A DNA stretch of 64,000 bases from assembly GCA_016281535.1 (NCBI GenBank), contig JAEEIT010000086.1:1-64000 (forward strand), read 5' to 3'. The notes below the pieces were generated by a model that had not been told where the DNA came from, did not search any database, and worked only from the letters and a program-made list of their open reading frames with translations. This DNA is from Clostridia bacterium (GTDB lineage Bacteria > Bacillota > Clostridia > Saccharofermentanales > Saccharofermentanaceae). Shown here piece by piece: positions 17,289-25,892 of the stretch. The first letter of the stretch is position 1. Every line of letters starts with the position of its first letter. A program made the translations under genes and the position numbers.

Positions 17289-18410
17289 ATGTCTTCTAAT
17301 ACGATGGATAATCGTGCATTGGCCGGTTCCGGTCAGCCAAAGAAGAAATCAAAGGTCCGGATCCTGCTCCGTGTTCTTTGTTTCATCCTGTGTGCCGTAC
17401 TCGGATTCGGATCCGGTGTTGTACTATACATATATAAATTAATGGGTAGTGTTGGTTTCGTGAATACTCCTTTTGTGAATAAGGCTCAGTATGAAACCAT
17501 CGATTTCGATGATTTAGACAATGTGGACCTCAGTTCCGGCGATGTTTCCTCTTCATGGGATGCCGGCGGTCATACGAAAGTGTATGTCAATCAGAAGTAT
17601 CCGATCAAGAAAGTTGCCCAGAAGGACAGTAAAGTTGAGAATATCCTCGTTTTCGGTGTGGATTCGCGTGGTACGGACGATGTGCATTGCCGTGCGGATG
17701 CGATCCTTATTGTTTCGATCGACCACAGGCATGATTGTGTGAAGATGATCTCTCTGATGCGTGATACCGGTGTAAAGATCGAGGGAAGATCTTCTACGGA
17801 TAAGCTTACACACTCGTATGCGTATGGTGGTGTCGGTCTGCTGATCAATACGATCAATGAGAATTTCGGACTGGATATCCAGCGATTCGTTATGCTTGAC
17901 TTCGGCAGTTCTTCGAATCTGATCGATCTTGTCGGCGGGGTGGATATTGAGGTCACGGCCGGCGAGGTGAAGTATGCCAACAGGAATATTGAGGAAGAAA
18001 AAGAACTTCTTGGAAGAGACGTTCCGCTCCTTGAGCATGAGGGGCTGCAGACTCTGAATGGTGTTCAGGCGACTTCGTGGGCCCGTATCCGTTATCTGGA
18101 CTCGGATTATGTCCGTACCAGCCGTCAGCGTACTTTAGCTATTGCATTGATCAATAAGGTGGCTTCGCTGGGAAGACTGGAACAGACCGCTCTTCTTGAA
18201 GATGCTGCAGGCATGTTCGAGACGAATATGAATGCTATGGATATGATGCGTATCGCGATCTCTACCATTGAGGTCCTTGATGAAGTGAAACAATACAGAG
18301 CCCCTTCCGACGGAATGTTTACCGTACAGGAGGATCCGTGGATCATGCTTGTGGACTGGGAGAAACAGCTTGAAGATCTGCATCGTTTTATCTGGGAGGA
18401 AGAAGCATGA
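17289..18410 (+). CDS. LytR-CpsA-Psr (LCP) family cell wall glycopolymer transferase
   Basis: LCP proteins attach teichoic acid or capsule precursors to peptidoglycan at the outer membrane face. This 373-residue member has a basic cytosolic tail (KKKSKVR), one transmembrane segment (about 25-50), and the LCP domain from about residue 118. Key segments are ILVFGVDSRG, the Arg-bearing RADAILIVSID, SLMRDTGVKI (catalytic Arg) and LIDLVGGVDIEV, with a final WARIRYLDSDYVRTSRQR. The start ATG 17289 has AAAGGGGAAG upstream. The stop overlaps the next gene by ATGA, coupling it to the PP2C-like membrane protein. Confidence 0.93.
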   Translation: MSSNTMDNRALAGSGQPKKKSKVRILLRVLCFILCAVLGFGSGVVLYIYKLMGSVGFVNTPFVNKAQYETIDFDDLDNVDLSSGDVSSSWDAGGHTKVYVNQKYPIKKVAQKDSKVENILVFGVDSRGTDDVHCRADAILIVSIDHRHDCVKMISLMRDTGVKIEGRSSTDKLTHSYAYGGVGLLINTINENFGLDIQRFVMLDFGSSSNLIDLVGGVDIEVTAGEVKYANRNIEEEKELLGRDVPLLEHEGLQTLNGVQATSWARIRYLDSDYVRTSRQRTLAIALINKVASLGRLEQTALLEDAAGMFETNMNAMDMMRIAISTIEVLDEVKQYRAPSDGMFTVQEDPWIMLVDWEKQLEDLHRFIWEEEA

Positions 18411-20287
18411 GTAAGACATCTTCCGCGGTCGTTTGTGAGACCAATCAGATACAGGGTCAGAATCAGGAGAACGTTTTCTTCCATAGCCTTTTCCGTGTTC
18501 CGGAAGAATTCTCCTCTGCTTATGTGCGCTCGGCCAAGTCTACTGCACCGATCCAGATCTGTGCATGCCTTTCTGCCCAGGGAGAAGATACGCTTGCGGC
18601 GATGACATTGCAGACGGTCCTTAAGAAACTTCAGGAACTGACGGCGCAGACGCAGCTGATGAGCGTCATGGATTATGAGAGCTTCTCGAATCAGGTGGTC
18701 AATGTCCTGAATAACACGGTCTGCCATGAGTCGATCAGCCATAATGGTGCGAAACTTCGTGTTTCCATGTCAATGGTCATTATCGAAGGGGATACGCTTC
18801 GTGTCCTGAATATCGGCAATACACACGTCTGGCTCTTTAGAAAAGGAAAACTTATTTCTCTTACAGAGAATCAGACTGTGGCCCATCGGTATGTACAGAT
18901 GGGAGCCATTCCGAAAGAGCAGGAGTATACTCACGAAGGAAAGAACGAACTGACGCAGTATCTGGGACGTTTTGCCCAGGATGGGGAAGTGCTTCCGGAT
19001 AAGAAAGTACATCTGAAACTTCAGGATGGCGATGAGATCGTCATGCTTGGTACCGGCCTGGATCAGGGGATTCCGATCCAGAAACTCGGTGTCGTGATAG
19101 CAAGACCCACGCAGCCGGAAACGAAAGCAACAGAAATGATTCAATATGCCATGGATAATGGTATTAAAGCCGGACTGACAACTCTGGTCATCCGGATCGA
19201 GAGTACGCTTCTGCTTCCGGGTGATGCAGATATCGGACAGGCCGCTGTGACCAATGATCTGTCGGTTGCTCCGAAACAGGCTGTTCCGGAAGCGACTCCT
19301 GTGGCGCCTGTTCCGCCGCCACCGCCGGTCTCTTCTGAAGATGCGCCTACGATCCAGTCGGAAGAACTGCGTTATCAGGTGAATCAGGCTGTGGCGCAGG
19401 ATGATTCTTTCGATGACGAGGATGAGTATGAGGATGAGGATGAGGAGGATATGCTTCTCCCGCAGCCTGTCCCGAAGAAGAAAAAGGAAAAGAAGGAGAA
19501 GACCGGCAAGAGTTCCGCCTGGAAGTATGTGCTTATCGGCCTTTTGATCTTCGTTCTTTCCGGACTTCTCGGCTATGGTGGTATGTATCTGCTCTTTAAC
19601 GCCGGCCACTGGACGGGAAATCTGAAGTCGATTCCGACAGAGACGACGAAAGAACGGGATGAAGATTATATCGGTCAGGTTGTTTATGCGCTCTATGATG
19701 ATACATCGCTGTTTGTTGAGGAAGCGCTGGACAGTCAGGTGATCGACACTTTATCCCGTGGAGAGGCCGTGACACTGGTGGCGGCAAATGATAATTTTGC
19801 CAAGGTAAAGAAGGAAAACGGCCTGATGGGCTATGTTCCGCTTGAGATGATTTCTGATGAGGATCCGACGAAGGATGAGACACAGGATACGGATTTCTTC
19901 GATCCGACACCGGTTCCGACATCGGAGGATATACCGGACACGGAACCGACAGATCCGCCTACGGAGAATACGGAAACGGAAGCAACGTCAGAGGAGAGCT
20001 CCAGCGAATCCACAACAGAAAGTACGTCGGAGTCCTCGGAAAGTACCTCCGAGAGCACATCGGAGAGCACCACGGAGAGTACAACAGAGAGCACTACGGA
20101 GAGCACGACTGAAAGTACCTCCGAGAGCACCTCCGAGAGCACATCAGAAGCAACCCAAAGCAGTTCTGAAGCCCAGACAAGTTCGGATACGGAGAATACC
20201 AGCAGTGAAGATACTTCCGCATCTTCAGAAGAAGCACAGGACTCGTCTGAGGAGGCCCAGGATACAGAGGCACCTTCTGAAGGCTGA
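18407..20287 (+). CDS. PP2C-like (degenerate) membrane protein with SH3-like domain and STES repeat tail
   Basis: This 626-residue protein has a cytosolic N-terminal PPM/PP2C-like fold (about 10-265), a Pro-rich and then very acidic linker (300-350), a Lys-rich stop-transfer patch, one transmembrane helix (372-396), an SH3-like domain outside (421-482) and a Ser/Thr/Glu repeat tail (490-626). The PP2C fold is recognised from DTLRVLNIGNTHVWLFRKG, SLTENQTVAH and the LKLQDGDEIVMLGTGLDQG segment. The metal-binding acids are gone: the usual ADGMGG is CLSAQG (54-59), SDG is GTG (215-217) and the final DN is LT. So it is probably a pseudophosphatase, perhaps a phospho-Thr or scaffold sensor. The start overlaps the LCP stop (ATGA), linking it to cell-wall assembly. 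Confidence 0.75.
   Translation: MSKTSSAVVCETNQIQGQNQENVFFHSLFRVPEEFSSAYVRSAKSTAPIQICACLSAQGEDTLAAMTLQTVLKKLQELTAQTQLMSVMDYESFSNQVVNVLNNTVCHESISHNGAKLRVSMSMVIIEGDTLRVLNIGNTHVWLFRKGKLISLTENQTVAHRYVQMGAIPKEQEYTHEGKNELTQYLGRFAQDGEVLPDKKVHLKLQDGDEIVMLGTGLDQGIPIQKLGVVIARPTQPETKATEMIQYAMDNGIKAGLTTLVIRIESTLLLPGDADIGQAAVTNDLSVAPKQAVPEATPVAPVPPPPPVSSEDAPTIQSEELRYQVNQAVAQDDSFDDEDEYEDEDEEDMLLPQPVPKKKKEKKEKTGKSSAWKYVLIGLLIFVLSGLLGYGGMYLLFNAGHWTGNLKSIPTETTKERDEDYIGQVVYALYDDTSLFVEEALDSQVIDTLSRGEAVTLVAANDNFAKVKKENGLMGYVPLEMISDEDPTKDETQDTDFFDPTPVPTSEDIPDTEPTDPPTENTETEATSEESSSESTTESTSESSESTSESTSESTTESTTESTTESTTESTSESTSESTSEATQSSSEAQTSSDTENTSSEDTSASSEEAQDSSEEAQDTEAPSEG
20018..20149 (+). repeat. 12-bp tandem repeat coding for STES/TTES motifs
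   Basis: About eleven imperfect copies of a 12-base unit of the form GAGAGYACNWCS lie in the 3' end of the PP2C-like gene. They encode repeats of Glu-Ser-Thr-(Ser/Thr). Third-position and wobble changes between copies show that the array is coding and not brand new. Such arrays can change copy number by slippage, giving a variable-length stalk. Confidence 0.85.
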
Positions 20288-20310
20288 TCTTAAACCTGAA
20301 TAAAGATGTA

Positions 20311-20346
20311 AAAAGCTCGAACCGGTTTACAGTTCGAGCTTTTCCA
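20311..20346. terminator. Bidirectional terminator overlapping the 3' end of the oxidoreductase gene
   Basis: AAAAGCTCGAAC (20311-20322) and GTTCGAGCTTTT (20332-20343) form a perfect 12-bp stem with a 9-base loop. It ends the plus-strand PP2C-like unit. On the minus strand the right arm is also the last codons and the stop (20327-20329) of the oxidoreductase gene, so one arm is coding. Confidence 0.88.
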
Positions 20347-21472
20347 TTTCTTCGATCTTGAACTCTGAAGCAAGCGGTAACTCGATTTCCGTATTTTTCG
20401 CGACCGATCTGTAGAAACCAAGAACCATGTCCACTGCGATATATCCGGATCTTCCGTCGGCAATCGGGGAGGTTCGCGTGGTGATGGCCCGTTGAAGGTC
20501 GGTATAGATTCCGTAGTGGGGATTCTTCGCGACTGAAATCAGGTAAGAAAGGCCGAATTTCTTGATGTATCGCCTTAAATACCGGAAGGCCAGGTTCTTT
20601 CCTTTAGGGGTGATGATGGAGTAGGAGGGTTTTCCTTTATGCAGCGAGATGCGGATGGCTGCTTTCTCTGCATTGATAAAGAAGGACGCTTCGTGATCGT
20701 TCGGGAAAGTGGCTGTGGTGCCTTCCACCTGACAGAGGGCTCCGTTTCCAAACTGATATACGCCCATGGCCGTGTCTTCGGCTTCCATATCCCGGAAACG
20801 TCTGGCCATCATGCCTTTGACCTTCAGCGCATCATCGTTCATGAGGTAGCACATCAGATCCAGTGCGTGAACGGTCTGATTCATCAGTGCGCCACCGTCG
20901 GATCTCCATGTGCCGCGCCATGCGGCCTGCTTATAGTAATCATTGTCATGCCCCCAGCGTACGACTACTGAGCCGTGCCCTACCTTGCCCAGTGCGCCGC
21001 TTGCCATATCCTCATGGATGAGGGAGACGATGGGGAAATAGCGGTAAATATGTCCCATGGCGATACATAGACCGAGACTGTCCGCAAGCTGGTAGAGTTC
21101 CCGGGATGTCTTGTTGCTCATCGTCATCGGTTTCTCGAGAAGAATGTGGCTTCCGGACTGAAGACAGTCCTTCGCCACCTGAAAATGAAGACCGGAAGGA
21201 ACCGTAATCGCTACGATATCCGGTTTAAGATCGCTGAGCATCTCTTTATAATCGATGTAGTTCTTGATCGATGCGGTGAATTCCGCGTATTTCTTGATCT
21301 TCTTTCTGCAGGAAGAAAGAAGATGGGAAGGTGCATCCGGATTGGTGTCTACGAGTGCACAGAGAATAAGCCGGTCCGAGAGACGGTTGATCGCACGGAT
21401 GTGTTTCTCGCTGACACGGCCGCAGCCGATGATGGCGACCTTTAATCTGTTGTTTTCCGTATTATCCTCCAT
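20327..21472 (-). CDS. Gfo/Idh/MocA family oxidoreductase
   Basis: This is an NAD(P)-dependent sugar or inositol dehydrogenase-like protein of 381 residues. The Rossmann fold begins KVAIIGCGRVSEKH, with the GxGxxx nucleotide loop; the family EKP motif is in HILLEKPMTMS (near residue 105). The substrate domain holds GGALMNQTVHALDLMCYLM, which supplies the usual catalytic His. The substrate cannot be named; context (cell-wall genes upstream) would allow a nucleotide-sugar role. The start is taken at ATG 21472, which has GGGAGAGGG upstream; the in-frame ATG at 21505 has no RBS. The 3' end lies inside a bidirectional terminator. Confidence 0.92.
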   Translation of the reverse strand: MEDNTENNRLKVAIIGCGRVSEKHIRAINRLSDRLILCALVDTNPDAPSHLLSSCRKKIKKYAEFTASIKNYIDYKEMLSDLKPDIVAITVPSGLHFQVAKDCLQSGSHILLEKPMTMSNKTSRELYQLADSLGLCIAMGHIYRYFPIVSLIHEDMASGALGKVGHGSVVVRWGHDNDYYKQAAWRGTWRSDGGALMNQTVHALDLMCYLMNDDALKVKGMMARRFRDMEAEDTAMGVYQFGNGALCQVEGTTATFPNDHEASFFINAEKAAIRISLHKGKPSYSIITPKGKNLAFRYLRRYIKKFGLSYLISVAKNPHYGIYTDLQRAITTRTSPIADGRSGYIAVDMVLGFYRSVAKNTEIELPLASEFKIEEMEKLEL

Positions 21473-21587
21473 GGTGTGCCCTCTCCCGTATCTATGAAAA
21501 TCCATATCGTTATTCTAACATAATAGAAAGAGAATCATATAGAAAATGGTACAATATATGAAAGAAATGAATAAGGGGAACAGGCTT

Positions 21588-22916
21588 ATGAATATGCTTG
21601 AACTGATCGAGAAAAAACGTGACGGTTATGCCTTAAATACGGATGAAATCGCTTTCTTCGTGCGTGGCGTGACGGAGCAGAGCATCCCGGATTACCAGAT
21701 ATCTTCCTTCCTGATGGCAGTGCTTTTTCAGGGGATGAATGATCAGGAAACGGCGGATCTGACGCTGGAAATGTCGCGTTCCGGCAAGATCTGCGATCTT
21801 TCGGATATTCCGGGAACGAAAGTGGATAAGCATAGTACCGGCGGTGTAGGAGATAAGGTGACGCCGATCCTTCTTCCTATCGTCGCTTCGTTTGGCGTTC
21901 CCTGTGTGAAACTTTCCGGAAGAGGCCTGGGGTTTACAGGCGGAACGATCGATAAATTCGAGTCGATCGACGGGTTCTGTACTTCGGTGGATCCGTCCGA
22001 GTTTAAGTCGCGGATCGATAAGTGTGGAATGCTTCTTGGGGGACAGACGGCAGAACTTGCGCCTGCGGATAAATTTCTGTATGCACTTCGTGATGTTACC
22101 GGAACCGTGCCGTCGATCCCGTTGATCGCTTCCAGTATTATGAGCAAGAAGATCGCCGGGGGCGCGGATGCTATCGTTCTTGATATCACCTGCGGGAGTG
22201 GTGCTTTTATGAAGGATGTGGACTCGGCAAGAGAACTTGCGGAGCGGATGATCGCCATCGGAAAGCTGGCCGGAAGACCTGTTTCCTGTGTGATGACCTC
22301 GATGGAGCAGCCCTTAGGCGAGATGGTCGGGAATATTCTGGAAATGCAGGAGGTATGCCGCACTTTGCGTGGCCAGGGGAAGAAGGATGTTCTGGAAGTC
22401 GTTCTTACGATGGCTTCGGAAATGCTTCGTTTCACGAATGTGGGGAAGAATGTTTCGCCAGATGAACTGAAAGAGAAGTGTATGGAAAAACTGACGAGCG
22501 GTGAGGCGTTCGAGAAGTTCGGGGAACTGGTTCTTTCTCAGGGCGGAAAGCTCGCGTCAGACGGGACGCCGGTATTTGTGGATGCGCCGTTTGAAGTGAT
22601 GACGGTGTTTGCGGATAAGGACGGGTATGTGTCGGCCTGTGATGCGCTGGCCGTGGGGGAAGCTTCCTGTCTTCTCGGTGCCGGGCGTATGAAGAAGGAA
22701 GATGCGATCGATATGGGTGCGGGGATCCGGCTTCACAGGAAGATCGGGGATCCGGTAAAGCGGGGAGATGAATTATATACTCTTTATACGGGTACGAAGA
22801 ATCCGGTCGGTGATGACCGGATAGATGAAGCGCTTCTTCGTATGGAAGAGGCATATAAGATCTCCGAAGAGCCTTCTGATGCGCCCTCTGAGATTCTCGA
22901 TGTGATTTCTCCGTGA
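21588..22916 (+). CDS. pdp: Pyrimidine-nucleoside phosphorylase (thymidine phosphorylase family)
   Basis: This enzyme splits uridine, thymidine or deoxyuridine with phosphate to free base and (deoxy)ribose-1-phosphate in nucleoside salvage. The 442 residues match the family length and include the phosphate-binding signature KVDKHSTGGVGDKVT, the substrate loop SGRGLGFTGGTIDKFES and the C-terminal domain with AGIRLHRKIGDPVKRGDELYT. Whether it is broad (Pdp) or thymidine-specific (DeoA) is not decided by what I can see. The start is ATG 21588, chosen because AAGGGGA lies eight bases upstream; a -10-like TACAAT lies at 21550-21555. ruvC follows 76 bases later under its own promoter. Confidence 0.93.
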   Translation: MNMLELIEKKRDGYALNTDEIAFFVRGVTEQSIPDYQISSFLMAVLFQGMNDQETADLTLEMSRSGKICDLSDIPGTKVDKHSTGGVGDKVTPILLPIVASFGVPCVKLSGRGLGFTGGTIDKFESIDGFCTSVDPSEFKSRIDKCGMLLGGQTAELAPADKFLYALRDVTGTVPSIPLIASSIMSKKIAGGADAIVLDITCGSGAFMKDVDSARELAERMIAIGKLAGRPVSCVMTSMEQPLGEMVGNILEMQEVCRTLRGQGKKDVLEVVLTMASEMLRFTNVGKNVSPDELKEKCMEKLTSGEAFEKFGELVLSQGGKLASDGTPVFVDAPFEVMTVFADKDGYVSACDALAVGEASCLLGAGRMKKEDAIDMGAGIRLHRKIGDPVKRGDELYTLYTGTKNPVGDDRIDEALLRMEEAYKISEEPSDAPSEILDVISP

Positions 22917-22920
22917 GCGG

Positions 22921-22949
22921 TTGCCAACATGTAGAGGGATTGTTATAAT
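22921..22949 (+). promoter_or_regulatory. Strong sigma-A promoter of ruvC-ruvA-ruvB
   Basis: TTGCCA (22921-22926) and a perfect TATAAT (22944-22949) are 17 bp apart. The first gene (ruvC) starts 43 bp downstream. No LexA/SOS box of the GAAC-N4-GTTC type is visible between the promoter and ruvC. Confidence 0.9.
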
Positions 22950-22992
22950 ACATAAGAACGAATGTTCAGATTTCTTGAAAGGGGAGAATGGC

Positions 22993-23529
22993 ATGGTCAT
23001 TTTGGGCGTGGATCCAGGATATGCGATCACCGGATACGGCGTGGTTTCGTATGAGAAGAACCATTTTACGGTCCTGGATTATGGTGCGATCACGACGAAA
23101 GCCCATACACCCTTTGAGCAGAGGCTTCTCACGCTGCATCAGCAGATGGATGCGTTGATGGAGCGTTTCCATCCGGATGTGATGGCGATCGAGGAGCTGT
23201 TCTTCGAGAGAAATACGACGACGGCGATCGGAACGGCGCAGGCCAGAGGTGTGGAGATCCTTGCGGCGGCCGAGGCGAATGTTCCGGTTTATGAATATAC
23301 ACCGATGCAGATCAAGCAGGCGGTAACCGGCTATGGGCGTGCGGATAAGAATCAGGTCAGTACGATGGTCAAGATGATCCTGAATCTGGAGAAGGTGCCG
23401 AAGCCGGATGATGTGACGGATGCGTTGGCTATTGCCATCTGTCAGGCACATACCGGCGTGAACAGTGCTTTTGCCGCGGTATCGGGATATCAGTATGGAA
23501 GATATGGAAAGAAGGAGTGGGATAAGTAA
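22993..23529 (+). CDS. ruvC: Crossover junction endodeoxyribonuclease RuvC
   Basis: RuvC cuts Holliday junctions symmetrically, acting with RuvAB. The 178-residue protein starts ILGVDPGYAITGYGVV, with the first catalytic Asp. The second acid is in AIEELFFERNTTTAIG and the last two in KPDDVTDALAIA, so the full DEDD set is present. ATG 22993 is chosen because AAAGGGGAG lies upstream and because it places the catalytic strand at the N-terminus. The stop overlaps the ruvA ATG by one base. Confidence 0.96.
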   Translation: MVILGVDPGYAITGYGVVSYEKNHFTVLDYGAITTKAHTPFEQRLLTLHQQMDALMERFHPDVMAIEELFFERNTTTAIGTAQARGVEILAAAEANVPVYEYTPMQIKQAVTGYGRADKNQVSTMVKMILNLEKVPKPDDVTDALAIAICQAHTGVNSAFAAVSGYQYGRYGKKEWDK

Positions 23530-24137
23530 TGTACGCATATATTAAGGGGACGTTCGAGTCTGCGCGTGGCGAGAATATCATTGTGGAGAATAACGGGATC
23601 GGGTATAAGATCTATATGCCGCTTCTTCTTCAGGGTAGGATCGGTCATATCGGGGATACGGTATGTGTGTATACGTATCATTATGTGCGTGAGGATATGA
23701 TCGCTCTTTATGGTTTTCCGGAATTGGAAGATCAGGATATGTTCGAACTTCTGCTGACGGTAAGCGGGATCGGTCCGAAGATCGCGATTTCCGTTGTGGA
23801 GATACTGCGGCCTTCCGAGCTTGCTATGGCCGTTCTTTCCGGAGATGTGAAGAAACTGTGTACGGTGAAGGGGCTTGGTAAGAAATCGGCGGAGAGGATC
23901 GTTCTGGAACTGAAGGATAAGCTAAAGGGCTTCGAAATGGGCGAAGTGGAGAAGCAGGAGGAGATGGCTTCCTCGATCTCTGCATCTGGTAAGAGTGAGG
24001 TGGAGGATTGTATTTCTGCACTTGTTGTGCTCGGTTATCCGGCATCGGAAGCTAGTAAGGCGGCTTTTAAGGTGTATGAGGATGGTAAGAGCGTAGAGAA
24101 GATGATCAGGGAAGCGTTGCAGATGCTTGCGAAATAG
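23529..24137 (+). CDS. ruvA: Holliday junction branch migration protein RuvA
   Basis: RuvA binds the four-way junction as a tetramer and loads RuvB. The 202 residues show the OB-fold start MYAYIKGTFESARGENIIVENNG, then two helix-hairpin-helix motifs (SGIGPKIAI near residue 79 and VKGLGKKSAERIVLELKD near residue 114), and a C-terminal three-helix domain that contacts RuvB. AAGGAG lies inside the ruvC 3' end. ruvB follows 44 bases later. Confidence 0.97.
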   Translation: MYAYIKGTFESARGENIIVENNGIGYKIYMPLLLQGRIGHIGDTVCVYTYHYVREDMIALYGFPELEDQDMFELLLTVSGIGPKIAISVVEILRPSELAMAVLSGDVKKLCTVKGLGKKSAERIVLELKDKLKGFEMGEVEKQEEMASSISASGKSEVEDCISALVVLGYPASEASKAAFKVYEDGKSVEKMIREALQMLAK

Positions 24138-24181
24138 GGTTTCTGCAGACGGACCTGTTTTGATTTAATGGTGAGGATGAT

Positions 24182-25303
24182 ATGGATTTTACGGATTTTG
24201 AGCATGATGAGCGGATGATCGCCAGAGAGCGGCTTCCGGAAGATAGAGATGAGAAGAGTCTGCGGCCTCTGACCTGGGAGGATTATTCCGGGCAGAAGCA
24301 GGTGACCGATAATCTGAAGATCTTCATTGAGGCGGCGATGCGTCGTGGCGAGGCGCTGGACCACTGTCTGCTCTATGGGCCCCCTGGTCTTGGTAAGACT
24401 ACGCTTGCCGGGATCATTGCCAATGAGATGGGGGTGAATCTTCGAATCACAACGGGTCCGGCGATTGAGAAGGCCGGTGACCTGGCGGCGTTGCTTACGA
24501 GTCTTTCTGAACGGGAAGTTCTGTTCATAGATGAGATCCACCGTCTGAATAGAAATGTGGAAGAGGTGCTCTATCCTGCAATGGAAGATTTCGCACTGGA
24601 TATTATGATCGGTAAAGGACCGGCAGCGCGGTCGATCCGTCTGGATCTGCCTAGGTTTACCCTGATTGGGGCGACGACTCGTGCCGGTATGCTCTCGGCG
24701 CCGCTTCGTGACCGTTTCGGTATGGTGCATCGTCTGGAACTGTATAAACCTGAGGAATTGAAAGTGATCCTGAAGCGGGATGCGGATATTCTGAATATCG
24801 GGATCGATGAAGAAGGTCTGACCTGTCTGGCCAGCCGCTCACGGGGAACACCGCGAATTGCGATACGTCTTCTCAAGCGTCTGCGTGATTTTGCCGAGGT
24901 GCGTGGTGGTGGCGTGATCGATCGTGAGATTGCGGAGTTCGGCCTAGAACAGCTTTCCATCGATGATATGGGTCTCGATCTTACAGATCGCCGTATTATG
25001 ACGACGATTGCCGAGAAATTCCTCGGCGGACCGGTCGGTCTGGATACCCTTGCTGCTTGTACGGGCGAGGACGCCGGTACGATCGAAGATGTGTATGAGC
25101 CTTTCCTTATGCAGTGCGGATTTATAGCGAAGACGCCGAGAGGAAGGGTGCTCGCGCCTTCCGGCTGGAAGCATCTCGGGTTGAATTGCCCTTCGGATCT
25201 GGACAGGAAACTCAGCGGTCTGGGAGTATCTTCTGCGAATGCTTCCCCAAGTGCCCAGATTTCGATCGATGAGATGATGAAGAAGGAGCATGGAGATGAG
25301 TGA
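24182..25303 (+). CDS. ruvB: Holliday junction branch migration DNA helicase RuvB
   Basis: RuvB is the AAA+ motor of branch migration. The 373 residues carry the Walker [13 protein letters not shown] (near residue 63), Walker [11 protein letters not shown] (near residue 116), sensor 1 GATTRAGML, the arginine-finger SAPLRDRFG region, and a C-terminal winged helix ending in [14 protein letters not shown]. The protein is about 30 residues longer than the average RuvB because of a C-terminal tail rich in Ser and Asp after the winged helix. Start ATG 24182 has GTGAGG upstream. The 3' end overlaps queH by eight bases. Confidence 0.97.
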   Translation: MDFTDFEHDERMIARERLPEDRDEKSLRPLTWEDYSGQKQVTDNLKIFIEAAMRRGEALDHCLLYGPPGLGKTTLAGIIANEMGVNLRITTGPAIEKAGDLAALLTSLSEREVLFIDEIHRLNRNVEEVLYPAMEDFALDIMIGKGPAARSIRLDLPRFTLIGATTRAGMLSAPLRDRFGMVHRLELYKPEELKVILKRDADILNIGIDEEGLTCLASRSRGTPRIAIRLLKRLRDFAEVRGGGVIDREIAEFGLEQLSIDDMGLDLTDRRIMTTIAEKFLGGPVGLDTLAACTGEDAGTIEDVYEPFLMQCGFIAKTPRGRVLAPSGWKHLGLNCPSDLDRKLSGLGVSSANASPSAQISIDEMMKKEHGDE

Positions 25304-25892
25304 TCCGAATATAGGTGGAAAGCTTCTCCTTCATGCCTGTTGCGCGCCCTGTGCGGAGTATCCGGTTTATGATCTGCTCTCCGGCGGCGTGACTCCTGAT
25401 GTAATCTACTATAATCCGAATATTCACCCGCGTTACGAATTCGAGAGAAGACGTGAACAGCTCGTTAAACTCGGGCAGATCTATGATCTTAAGTGTTTCT
25501 ATTCTGAAGATTTCCGTATGGGAGATTGGCTCTCGAAGTCTTGGGAAGGTAAGTTCGATTCCAGATGTGATATGTGTTATTTCATCCGTATGGATTATGT
25601 TGCCAGATTTGCGAAAGAACATGGATACGATGCTTTTACCACGAGCCTTCTGGTCAGTCCATATCAGCAGCACGATAAGATCCGGATGATGGCTTCCGAT
25701 GCGGCGCAGAAGTATGGGGTACGTTTCGCATATACGGACTGGCGTCCGAATTTCCGTAAAGGACAGGATATGGCCAGAGAACATGGACTATACCGGCAGA
25801 AGTATTGTGGCTGTATCTATTCTCTCGAGGATTCGAAGTTTCGAGAGAAGATCGTCAGAGATTTTCCTGCGTCTTGGGAAGACGAGCGCTGA
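25296..25892 (+). CDS. queH: Epoxyqueuosine reductase QueH
   Basis: QueH reduces epoxyqueuosine to queuosine in tRNA, as a non-homologous replacement of the cobalamin enzyme QueG. The 198 residues show the adjacent-Cys motif [12 protein letters not shown] near the N-terminus, a second Cys pair in [12 protein letters not shown] and the C-terminal QKYCGCIYS, which together supply the Fe-S and metal ligands of the family. The ATG at 25296 has AAGGAG at 25283-25288 (seven-base spacing); the ATG at 25290 is too close to it. The last 38 bases overlap the end of the convergent rqcH gene. No other queuosine gene is in the window. Confidence 0.93.
   Translation: MSDPNIGGKLLLHACCAPCAEYPVYDLLSGGVTPDVIYYNPNIHPRYEFERRREQLVKLGQIYDLKCFYSEDFRMGDWLSKSWEGKFDSRCDMCYFIRMDYVARFAKEHGYDAFTTSLLVSPYQQHDKIRMMASDAAQKYGVRFAYTDWRPNFRKGQDMAREHGLYRQKYCGCIYSLEDSKFREKIVRDFPASWEDER

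Noticed and set aside
20018..20149. Short repeats considered as a CRISPR array
   Set aside because: Unit is 12 bp without spacers, is in frame with a coding sequence and encodes low-complexity Ser/Thr/Glu.
22927..22992. LexA/SOS box before ruvC
   Set aside because: No GAAC-N4-GTTC-like site found between promoter and start.
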